A stretch of 64,000 bases of DNA, taken from positions 62,001 to 126,000 of the forward strand of contig NW_026570435.1 of NCBI RefSeq assembly GCF_019649055.1, given 5' to 3'. Below are positions 12,234 through 21,359 of this stretch, one piece after another. Origin of the DNA: Paramacrobiotus metropolitanus. Taxonomy: Eukaryota; Tardigrada; Eutardigrada; Parachela; Macrobiotidae. The notes beneath the pieces were generated by a model, which was not told the DNA's origin, searched no databases, and saw only the letters and a list, made by a program, of their open reading frames with translations. Numbering within the stretch: position 1 is the stretch's first letter; each line of letters begins with the position of its first letter. Both the position numbers and the translations under genes were made by a program.

Positions 12234-12283
12234 AAACCGATTGCACAGGACCTTTTCTTGAAAAGGTCCGGTGCAATCGGTTT
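12234..12283. repeat. 24-bp-stem hairpin with 2-nt loop
   Basis: AAACCGATTGCAC... pairs with ...GTGCAATCGGTTT across a TT loop, with a single mismatch over 24 pairs. It lies about 340 bp upstream of the SMYD copy 2 start, in no gene. It could be a fold-back element or a small-RNA precursor; nothing else defines it. Confidence 0.6.
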
Positions 12284-12289
12284 ATCTGG

Positions 12290-12420
12290 TGTCACATCCT
12301 GATCCTGTTGCACGCCTCGAAGGCTTGAAGAATGCTTTCATTAGAGCTGGATACAATACTTGTACCTTTTGACGAAGTGCAATACACAAAATGCGTTATA
12401 CATACTTGAACATCGATATA
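12290..12420. repeat. SMYD 5'-flank duplication, unit 1
   Basis: Diverged match to 19040-19205 (shared TCCTGATC-TGTTGCA, AATGCG and ACATCG blocks in order). This shows that the SMYD duplication carried upstream DNA with it. Confidence 0.45.
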
Positions 12421-12627
12421 CAGTATAACGGTAACTCTCGAATGTCGAAAATGTGAATTATACTGCAATCCCATGCAGTTAAGGAGCCCATCCAAACCCA
12501 TTATCAAAGGCAGAAATACGAGTACATTTCATTCGGGCTACAGTGGCATAAATATACATAAAGCTCACAGGCCGTACGCGCTCATAAGAAAGGCTGATGA
12601 AACATGCCGATGAAACACGTCTGCTGA

Positions 12628-14166
12628 CTATAGGGCCAGCACAGCAACACGAGTAATGGTCAGACGCTTTTCCATCGAATTCACACAGCACATCAGCGGA
12701 TACAGCAGACATGTGAATGCCGCCATAAGGTACACACAAAAAGCAGACGACGATGCGGCGGAGAATTCTTTTTGGAAACCGTCAATCTCAAAAATTTCGG
12801 TGATGTTGAATTCCGCATCTCGATGGCGGTTGGCATCGATGAACGCCTGCTTTTCTGCCTGGTAGGCCATCTGCGATTCTTCATTGGCGAAGATAAAAGC
12901 TTTTTCGAAATTTATTCGGGTAATCCATCCGGGCATTTCCTTCGGATCTTCAGCCGCTCGGTACGACCAACTGGTAAAGTGGAATTCTTCTGTCCCAGTC
13001 CAACTGGTTATAATATCGTCGTTCTGCTGCGTGTGCAGTGACCCATCCGCTTCCGTGATGACCGTAGTATTGCGTTCATGGCGGAAGCACTTTATATACC
13101 ATGTGACCTTTGGTCTTCCTGCAAGTATATAATTATCCTGCATTAAGATAATTTTGGTGCGCAACCATGCTTGCGTACTACTGATTCTTGTTAAAGAGTT
13201 TCCCGCCTTCATCGGTCAAAATAATATGATCTTTGGATAATAATCGAATGCGCCACGGGAACTGGATCGAAGTCATGCTTTTTGAAATTTACATCTTTTA
13301 GACTTCACAGTATAGAATCTTTGAATGAAAATTGTGCTTCTTTATATGTAGTATATTTCATAAGTTTTCATTTGGATATTATATTATGTACAATGTAACA
13401 TTGTACATAATACAATATATGCACATCCATTGCCGTTGCTCTAGGTGTGCGAGAGGAATGAATTAACATTCATTCATTCCTTCCTCTCGCACACTAGAGC
13501 AACGGCAATGGTACATCAGATTTTATGTGTACAGACCAATACAAGCATACATATGTAGATGTACGAATATAGTTACATACTTTGGGCAATTTTATATGTA
13601 CAGAGTCTGTACTCGTAGTGTTTTTATACGCACATCGTGGATTGTTTTTCCTTACCTCGATTAATTTTCTGCAAACGATCTGCCGGTGATTCATTCGTGT
13701 ATTCGTCTGTCCCGGCTGAAATGAGCTTGTATACCCGATTAGTAAAGGCATCCACGAAATATGCCAGTACGGCAAACACCAACAGGAACCCTCCGAATCC
13801 GGCCCGCAGTCCAATCTGCTTGCGTGCCATACGGGAGGCATGCGAGCCCAAACTGTTCTGGTAGCTGACTTCCCAGACGCACAAGCCAATACCAACGGCA
13901 ATAGCAACAACAATGAAGAAACGAACAAGAACCATTTTGCCCTCCTCTTCTTCTTCGACATCCTCCACCACTGCTCCCAATGACGGCGCCGATGGTTGCA
14001 CCACCGTGATGGCCGATGGCTGGTCTTTTTGGACGAGCAAAGGGATGCGCACTTCCGGTTCGGCGTCGGCAACGCCAGTCACTTCTTTATATGATGGAGG
14101 ATCGTCTTGTCTACCGGTACTACTGGAGCCAGCGTTGCCGGAATAAAGATTTACTTTAACGTCCAT
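12628..14166 (-). CDS. TMEM151-like membrane protein
   Basis: Exon 1 (14166-13656) and exon 2 (13128-12628, stop TAG) join in phase through an ordinary GTAAGG donor and a TTGCAG acceptor, giving about 336 residues. The N-terminus is Ser/Pro rich with a PPSY motif (PPSYKEV) and an acidic run. Two hydrophobic helices follow (FFIVVAIAVGIGLCVW and GFLLVFAVLAYFVD), then PKVTWYIKCFRHERNT, a region with EFHFTSWSYRAAEDP and FANEESQMAYQAEKQAF, and a last hydrophobic segment (AAFTCLLYPLMCC). Domain order and motifs resemble the TMEM151 family, whose function is unknown. I know of no catalytic residues. The first in-frame ATG upstream (14205) is less likely because MDVKVN follows a poor hydrophilic leader. 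The intron holds two perfect hairpins. Confidence 0.62.
13382..13412. repeat. Perfect 15-bp inverted repeat
   Basis: TATTATGTACAATGT is followed after one base by its exact reverse complement, inside the TMEM151-like intron, 14 bp before a larger hairpin. Confidence 0.75.
13427..13511. repeat. Long hairpin, about 37-bp stem
   Basis: The left arm starts CCATTGCCGTTGCTCTAG and the right arm ends with its exact complement. The arms stay paired through TGTGCGAGAGGAA, with a one-base bulge and a small asymmetry at the AATG-repeat loop. The near-identity of the arms implies a recent fold-back insertion or a small-RNA precursor. No coding frame crosses it. Confidence 0.75.
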
Positions 14167-14329
14167 ATTTTCAATTTTCAGCAAGTGCGAAGAAAACGTG
14201 TGCACCGATAACGCTTGGTTGATTTGAACTTTCCCAGCAGATTAGTAGGCGATCAAACTAATGCCATGGTGATGAATAAATTCCTAGAACCAAGATCTGT
14301 TCGGCATCGAATACGATCCCAACTATCTG

Positions 14330-15000
14330 GAAACCTGATGGTTTGGTGCGATAACACGTCCACTGTTGGCGGCGCAATATGCCGGTGTCTTTAAAGTTTA
14401 ACGTATCTGTCCATATGTTTCAAGCAAGAGCTATTCCACAGCGAATATTTGCACGCAAATTATGGAATTACTATTAATTACTACACTTGCTTAGAAGAGT
14501 GAGCTCCAAACGGTACCAACGCTGTAATACTCGTGGTGCCTACATTTAATTTCCGAAACTTGGCAGTTTTAAACGGCCTGAGAAGCGAGAGTAAGTACCG
14601 GTAACCATGCTGCGGCTGTGACAGTGCATTTATTTTTGGGAACTCGCTAGTGTTAGCATGCAGGCCGCAGCCGGCAAGGAAAACGCTTAAAAGCAGACAG
14701 TTTAACATGAAATACTTGCTGTACATTTATAACTTTGCCGCGGTGTTACAAACGCCGTAAGCGCTGGGTGTGAAGCGTGATTCTTGGTTCCGGTGACTGC
14801 TTATTTTTCTGGAAGCTGCCGGGTAGCGCTTGCATAAGCATTGTACGGTATTTATGCAGTTCATCTGGGAGCCGGTTTTCACAACGATCGTACGTGCAAC
14901 CATGTACAAGTACAATACAGACATGTAGTAGGATGCAGATGCATGTTTAATAGGCTTGCTACAGACATTGTACCATTCATATTCACTTTCAGAAGATGTT
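14330..15000. repeat. Segmental duplication, unit 1
   Basis: This block matches 19493-20190 at high identity with indels (shared runs such as CGATAACACGTC/CTACTGTTGG and GATGCATGTTTAATAGGC). Both units have minus-strand frames ending in similar peptides (SSHRNQ ... AAKL and TAKL), but other frames are broken between units. I therefore do not call a gene. It ends 3 bp from the SET-exon remnant. Confidence 0.65.
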
Positions 15001-15002
15001 TT

Positions 15003-15072
15003 ATTGGATAGTCGCTTAAATCCTGCGACCCCGTGGAGTTGGGAATGTCCTATGTTGCCAGTTCAACCAAAG
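15003..15072 (-). pseudogene. Remnant of a SMYD-like SET exon
   Basis: About 70 bp on the minus strand match the end of the SET exon of the three SMYD-like copies, encoding LATxDIPNSTGSQD-like residues. The donor site that follows in the others (GTAAGC) has become TTAAGC, and nothing else of the gene is present here. It is evidence for a fourth, mostly deleted copy. Confidence 0.7.
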
Positions 15073-15494
15073 CAAAAATCAGTTCAGGTTTTAGTAACGG
15101 TACAATCAGATTTCAATCGCTACGGTTCTTTCGAAGAGTTTCAGCGTATTAGCCTTTATATTATTAAAGGCACTGCGGCTGGGGTTCTGGAACTTTACCC
15201 TGAAAAAAACAAAGTTGGGATAATAGTGATTTCGGTTATGTTTTCCATCTTGATTGTGCAGTACCTGATATTAGTACACATGACTGTTAAGCCGCCGTTG
15301 TAAACTACAAAAATCACTTTTATAACAATAGAAGCAGCGCTTCCGTCAATACTAACAAATAAAATTACTGTCTTCTATTTTTTGACGCGGAAAAGTATCA
15401 GCTATCGAAGAAAACAATCAGATTGTCAGAGCGGCATCCGCTCTCTATAGGATCGTTCGATAGAATATAGTATTTCATTAGATTTGTATGCTTT

Positions 15495-15567
15495 GCCGAT
15501 AGCTTAGTGGTGCCTCTCTCGGCCTTAGAGTATGGAGGTTGTGGGTTCGATTCCCTCAGATTTTTTG
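15495..15567 (+). ncRNA. tRNA-derived Pol III transcript candidate
   Basis: An A box (TAGCTTAGTGG, 15500-15510) and a B box (GGTTCGATTCC, 15544-15554) have tRNA-like spacing, followed by a T6 run at 15561-15566 that fits a Pol III terminator. The 5' end (GCCGATA) finds no pairing partner at the 3' end, and the T stem has a mismatch, so it is not a working tRNA by eye. A tRNA pseudogene or a SINE head is most likely. Confidence 0.5.
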
Positions 15568-16490
15568 CGAGTGTCTGTGCGAGCCTAGCCCAGCCCTTTC
15601 AAGATACCAACACGAATTATAGCGGCCGCAACATACTACCACGGAAACTTTAACAAACAGATTTGGTGCGATTTCAAAATTTACATCTACGATCAGGCCG
15701 CAAGAACAAGCAGAACAGCGAGCCTTTTACTAGATCTTATTATTACGGAAGATCTTTTTAATGCTGCGGGCTGCCTCATCAATGAGGCTCAGAATTTTCT
15801 GGCCGTAACGAGCCTCTTTGGACTCATCACCTCCAACTGCACGAAATATCTGCTCGGCTTCCTTGCCGTATTCGGCAACCATTTTCAGCACTCCCACTGA
15901 CATTGCTTTCATTTGTCGCTGGGCTGGTTTCGAAAAACACGACAGCCCAGTCTCCACGTGGTGCGGCAGAGCCGAAGCGGCGGATCCGGCCGCCGACGAC
16001 AGATGAAAAGCCCGCAACATATGGTACCGAGGACATATATTTCTGGAAAGCAGAGCGCACTGCGGCATTTGTGACCTTTGAAAGAGAGACCAGCGAACTT
16101 ACCGCAAGCAGACAATCAGCTCCGGCACAAGTTTCCAGCCGTCATCGAAACGGCTTTCTTTGAAATGCTTCTCCATTACGTTCCATCCACACAGAAAGCG
16201 TAAATACGCGTCTCCGTGCAGTATGTCGGCCGCATCCAGTTTTTTGAAGAAGGCAGTTTCTAGTGATTCCCCATTTCCGCTGTCTTCACTGTTACGGATC
16301 ATTTCGAGATGCTCCGTGAAGCGGCGGAACTGCAGCAGCCGGTCAGTGTTGATAGCTCCACATTCCCTGCAGGGTTGCGATGCACGGCTGTCACTGGGAA
16401 TGCGACTGCTGCATCCCACTGTTACGCACTTCAGCGGATTAATTTCGGCCTCCTATTGATCATATTGCAACAGATCAGGTAACTACGATA

Positions 16491-16624
16491 CTTCGCAGGG
16501 GACCTCTGGTTCCCTTATACGTACATTAAGGGTAGTCAACTGTAAGCGACTAAGCGGCAGCTAAGCAGGGGGAAACAACGGTTTCCCTTACTGTATGAGG
16601 GGGAACTAGCGGTCTCCTGCGAAG
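16491..16624. mobile_element. MITE family B
   Basis: 134 bp flanked by TA on both sides. The terminal inverted repeats are 24 bp with three mismatches (CTTCGCAGGGGACC on the left against CTTCGCAGGAGACC on the right). A TA target duplication suggests a Tc1/mariner-type origin. It lies in an intron of SMYD copy 3. The sequence is unrelated to family A. Confidence 0.75.
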
Positions 16625-17594
16625 TACCTATTTAAGTTGCACGTACAGCTCCGGTCCCGTAAATAATCATTTTAAATTTTATTACCGCGCCGAATTGTTA
16701 GCATCCGCCAAACCGAAGAGTCCTTGTTCTTCGCTTCGGTAGCGCGGTGCCGGTTATATTTAGGTGGAAGTCAAAAGCGTATTGTACAGCGCCGTACTCT
16801 AACTCAATCGTCCAGCCATCGGGATGGCCACACGCTGCACAGACGCTTGCGCAGTCGTGGCGCAAGCGGGTAAATGACGAGGGAGCTGCATAAAGAACTA
16901 CTGACTTCCACCAATATATAAGCAAGGCCTGCAGGGCACTTTCCTTTGTAATATTGCCTTTTTCATTCTTACATATCCTTGTGTGCATTTCCGACAGTTG
17001 CATTCACGTCCATATACTTGCTCGAATGCGGCCGCACACGCCACTCTCGTCATAGAGAATGGTTCTCGGAGTCGAAGAAGTTCATTGTATCTCAGCAGCA
17101 AAAAGAGCAAACACGAAAATGTAGAAATTTTTAACCAGATATATTTTTAACTAGATTAACCATGAGTAGATTGTCAATATTATGGCGATAGGCGCTTAAC
17201 GTTTACTGGACATACTTCTGTTATTACGGTATTCTCAGGGTAAAAATCAAAGTTTCTTAATAAAATATTTTTCTTGGTTCATCGAACAGTCACTTACGTC
17301 CTGCAGTCCTGTGCAGTTGGAAATGTCCTGTGTTGCCAGTACAAACAGGCGTCGTCCGCGGAAATGCATGACAACATTAATATCCCAGCAAGCCGGGGTC
17401 ATCAGGCGATGTGGCGCTCGCGGAAACAGCGCCACACCAATGGATGCCGGCCGAGGCCCCGCATCGATAAGGGGAAGAGCGTTGTAGCGGACAGTCTCGC
17501 CGTAATGGAAAAACTCTGCGGCAGACACTCCAATTTCAGCTGCCGCCTCGGATGACTGTGTCCAGTGTATTGGCCTATCAATATTTTGTACCAG

Positions 17595-17779
17595 TATATA
17601 AGGTGAAAAATCACTTTACTCAAACCAGTTCTCTGTTCTGCAGCCGTCACCCGGCAGAAGTTTGACGTTGTGGCTAAACATGGCGCACTGCATATGTACT
17701 GCCGTACCGTCACATGCCAGCCGGGTAACGGCAGCATTGCCGTGAAGTGGTTCGACTAAAATGGTTTTCCCCTTATATA
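17595..17779. mobile_element. MITE family A, copy 2
   Basis: The inverted ends begin TATATAAGG on both sides and share AAAA ... TTTA ... CAAACCA / TCGAACCA with the element at 10058. The interior is again GC rich and palindromic (AGCCGTCACCCGGC against GCCGGGTAACGGC). It lies directly upstream of the SET exon of SMYD copy 3, and its edge is within about 40 bp of the splice acceptor. Confidence 0.75.
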
Positions 17780-18247
17780 CAACACCAACTGACGTGCCGT
17801 AATATTATTTGAAACAGTAAACCTGGTACGGAACAAGAATCATCACAAACTATGAACTATGTACATTGAATGGGGACTGTCTAGTAAGAGAGGACAGGCG
17901 GGGTCTTGTGGAAATAGACGTAAGAGCTCGCCGGGTAATTTCTTTCCCAGGCCAGGGAACTCCACACTTTTATTTCCCTAAGTAAAAGTTATGGTTACTA
18001 CCAGTGTCGGTCGCTATATATAAACAGCACAACATTATAAGCAAGTCATGCATCGTGCATGCACAAGATTTTTAATTATTATATCCGGTGTTTATATACT
18101 ATCCTTACCTTGATTCTAATCGCCATCTTGGCAACGAGATCAAAAGCTGTAGTAACAGCCGCGGTTGCATTACCACCAGTCGCGCGTCGGTAGATCACTT
18201 CCAGTCGGCTACCATGACGCCCCTTTATCATATCACACTCCAGGCGA

Positions 18248-18332
18248 TGCTCTAGCTTCCAGTCTGCTTTCTAAAACTCCGCTCTCTTTTTAGGATCAAG
18301 ATTTTGCTATTATTTATTATTTTAGAGAGATA
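18248..18332. repeat. Direct repeat, source unit (intron 1 end and exon 2 start)
   Basis: This 85-bp segment contains the 3' end of SMYD copy 3 intron 1, its TTTTAG acceptor and the first codons of exon 2 (KADWKLE, minus strand). A second copy lies at 18475-18560. Confidence 0.7.
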
Positions 18333-18474
18333 TGGAAAAAATATACGTACTGTATAATGTATATACGAGATCGGAAATGCGGAGGATGTGGCCGGTTTCG
18401 GTCTTTTTACCTGGCACTGGGTGCTACAGTAGCGGTGCACTTGACAACCCGAACAATTCCGTAACACCAGACGT

Positions 18475-18560
18475 TGCTGTAGCTCCCAGTCTGCTTTCTA
18501 AAACTCGAATCTCATTTTAGGATCAAGATTTTACGATTATATATAATTTCCGAGAGATAT
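18475..18560. repeat. Direct repeat, inserted unit within MYND exon
   Basis: A diverged copy of 18248-18332 in the same orientation, inserted in the middle of the MYND exon and bringing a second splice acceptor and KADWELQ codons. Adjacent sequence (18560-18590) is an AT-rich TACATATATAT filler. Confidence 0.7.
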
Positions 18561-18817
18561 GTACATATATATTTGCATGCACATATATATCGACCTCTTT
18601 CACCTGAAAACAGTAGGCGCAACGAGTTTTATACGCATCGATGTGGAGCGACCACACCCACGGGTCACAGATTTCCACGACATCTCCAGCGGCAAAGGAG
18701 CGACCTTCAAACCTTGTCGCGAAATCCATAACCAGTTTCCAGCGGCTTATTTCAAGTAGCGAATTATTTTACGACGTGTCAGTATCAAAATACTGATTTA
18801 GTACTAAATTACTGATT

Positions 18818-18826
18818 TGCAACGGT
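18818..18826 (-). promoter_or_regulatory. Shared upstream motif GCAACGGTT, SMYD copy 3
   Basis: Third instance of the motif, 89 bp upstream of the copy 3 start codon. Confidence 0.3.
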
Positions 18827-19039
18827 TTAGTACTCACCGAAAAACGAGTCTGACCTCGGAAAACGCGAAGCCTTGCTTACTACAATACACAAAATAAATG
18901 AAGTACTATAGGAAAATTTTCAAGCTTTCAGTTATCATAAAACTAAAGCGATCTGTATACGTAGTCACAAAATCCACAAATGATTTTCTTAAGCAAAACG
19001 AGTGCATAATTTGAAATGGTGTGCCTATACGCATATATC

Positions 19040-19205
19040 CTGATCTTGTTGCATGACTCGACGGATCCAGTGGTCCGATCTGATTTCCATTAACTGCACC
19101 TCTTCTATGAAACTTTTTGCATGCGGTCCTTGTTGCCAGTTAAAGCCGTTGTGTATGACGAATTAAACCGGAATACGCAAAATGCGCTTTACACTTCGAC
19201 ATCGC
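19040..19205. repeat. SMYD 5'-flank duplication, unit 2
   Basis: Partner of 12290-12420, lying at a similar distance upstream of SMYD copy 3. Confidence 0.45.
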
Positions 19206-19492
19206 CAAATTTGGCGAAAAAAAACGTTAGAATGTTTTTAAAAACTAGAGCAAGCTGCATGAATATTGGTGCCGTTTTACCAAAAAAGCCAAAATAGCGG
19301 GATATAATCTACCTGCAGTGTAATGAAAAACTGTCTTTTCTAATCAGTAACAAGAAAAACATAAACGTCATTTGTGCTACAGTTGTGAAATTCGCAGTGC
19401 GTACGTTCTCAAAAGAGTGGGTCTCCGGCATGCTTAACGCAGCACAGATTTTAACAATAAAATATGACAATTACACAGCCAGCACGGGCTCA

Positions 19493-20190
19493 CGAATCTG
19501 ATTGTTGGGTGTGATAACACGTCTACTGTTGGAAGCGCAATACGCCGGTGTCTTTACGCATCGACGGTTTGTATATTTCAGACAAGAGCTTTTCCATAGC
19601 GAACAATTCCACGCAAATTATGGAGTTACTCTGAATTACTACAGTCGTTTAAAATAGTGAGCTCCAAATGGTACCACTGCTGTCATAGTAATACTCGCAC
19701 AGCCTAAGATTTCCGAAACTAGGCAGTTTTAAGCGGCCAGCAAAACGAGCGTAAGCAACTATTAACGACGCTGCGGCTGCAATCACTGCATTTAGTTTTG
19801 GGAACTCTCTTGTTAGCATGCAGACCGCAGCCGACAGGGATAAAGCAGACAGTTTAACATGAAATACTTGCTGTACATTCATAACTTTGCCGTGGTGTTA
19901 CGCAGGCCGTAAGCCCTGGGTGCGGAGCGTGGTTTTTGGTTCCGGTGACTGCTTGTTATTCGGGAAGCTACCGGGTAGTGCTTGCACAAGCATTGTAGGG
20001 CATTCGTGTATACAAGTAGTTCATTTGGGAGCCGGTTTCTCTCAACGTATATGCAATTACAGAATGTGCAAGTGCTACACCATTCATGCAATACGATACA
20101 GATGCATGTTTAATAGGCGTGCTGCAGAGTGCAGATATTTAAATCCTACATATCTATATAGAAATTCATTTTCAGTTTCAGAAGCTACGT
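19493..20190. repeat. Segmental duplication, unit 2
   Basis: Partner of 14330-15000. The minus-strand frames are shifted relative to unit 1 by indels, so it is more likely a non-coding duplication or a pair of dead genes than a conserved protein. Confidence 0.6.
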
Positions 20191-21359
20191 ACTTTGTACT
20201 TTATGGCATGTACTTTGTACGGTGAATTAAATACTGAATTTTCTTAAATCAGTCATATCTGCAGTATTTGATTATTATTACGTCGTCAATAGCTGTTAAA
20301 ATTTTTAGAGCGCTGCGCCATTGCCATTTGCATTAAACAGGAAACAGATTCCCTCCCCTACTTCTTTTCGTGGAGGCACAAAAAAAATTTGACATTCCAC
20401 CAGTCATTTCTGTTCAAATTTCCAAGCATCAGTTGAAGAATTTAACATTCGTTTCTGACTCTAGCAATAGTGCCATTACACAATACACAATAGCCAACCA
20501 CTCTACAAAACAATGTAATTCGCCATTGCAATGCACTCAATAATAACACTTATAAGTTATAATAATTGTAAGTACAGAGCTGTACATGGTTGTACCGAAT
20601 GAGTCGTTCGAGCTGTTTGTAAGTACATGCATTCGCCTACAAAAAGAGAAGTACTTATAATTCAACTATCACTCCAACAACAACCGGCTCAATTAGTTGG
20701 TTTTTGCCTTGTCACGGGTAAAATGCTACTGCACAATACTCCGATAATAACAATGTACGAGTATGTACCGGAAAGTATCATCATCAGTTGCAGAAAAATG
20801 TGGGGTGCCATGCGGAAATAAACACCGACGTGTCGGTATGAAAGATGTATTGTCAAATAAAAAGCTAAGATATGGCAGCAAACGGTATGCCTGTATCGCG
20901 CGTATTACAGGTTATCTTTGGATCTGTGTACTTGTACCTGATCCGAATTGGTTTCACCTTCCAGTCATTAGCACAGAATTAGCGACCTCAGCAAGAGAAG
21001 GTCTGACTTGTCGTTAATTGTCCGATACATCGTCTTCCGTGAGCAGCGGTGTGCCAATCACGAGATCCGTTGCGCGATGTGTTGTCACGTTGTTTGTTGT
21101 GTGAAATTCTGTTGATTGTGCAGTAAGTAATAAGGGTAAACCACCAAGTTCATCAATGAGTAAATACCTCTGCGGCGCCAGCACAACAGCTTTGAATGCC
21201 GCAATGGAGGAAAATTGCGGGCAACCGGTCAATTGAATTTCTTAATTAAAAAAACTCATCAACATCATTCGCTTAAGCAATTAAGAAACAGAAACACTTA
21301 TTTCAGCGGTTCAATTTTATTTATCCAAGTGACTTCTACCATTTCGCTACTCTGTGAAC
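20191..21359. other. Intergenic, no gene seen
   Basis: About 1.2 kb between the duplication and the cathepsin gene. The open frames are short and carry no recognisable motif. The last few hundred bases should contain the cathepsin promoter. Confidence 0.45.

Larger units (their letters stand above)
15730..18729 (-). pseudogene. SMYD-like (MYND + SET) gene, copy 3, MYND exon interrupted
   Basis: The start is at 18729. The MYND exon begins normally (RSFAAGDVVEICDPWVW, CAYCFQVKE), is broken by an inserted repeat (18475-18590), then resumes with CSGC ... HRYC. Exon 2 is at about 18271-18114. The SET exon is at about 17553-17299 with LMTPACWDIN for NHSC. The post-SET exon is at about 17098-16975, but its acceptor reads GCTG where the other copies have GCAG. 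The NPLKC-type exon (about 16440-16100) and last exon (stop at 15730) are intact. MITEs occupy two introns, one abutting the SET exon. The insertion carries a splice acceptor and could be removed as a new intron in frame, adding KADWELQQRLV inside the finger; the GTCGAT donor needed is weak. Probable pseudogene, or a gene with an odd finger. Confidence 0.55.

Noticed and set aside
12656-13132. Plus-strand frames across 12.6-13.1 kb
   Set aside because: Shadow of TMEM151-like exon 2, whose minus-strand reading fits a known family.
15495-15567. Functional tRNA gene
   Set aside because: The acceptor ends do not pair and the T stem has a mismatch; retained only as a Pol III transcript candidate.
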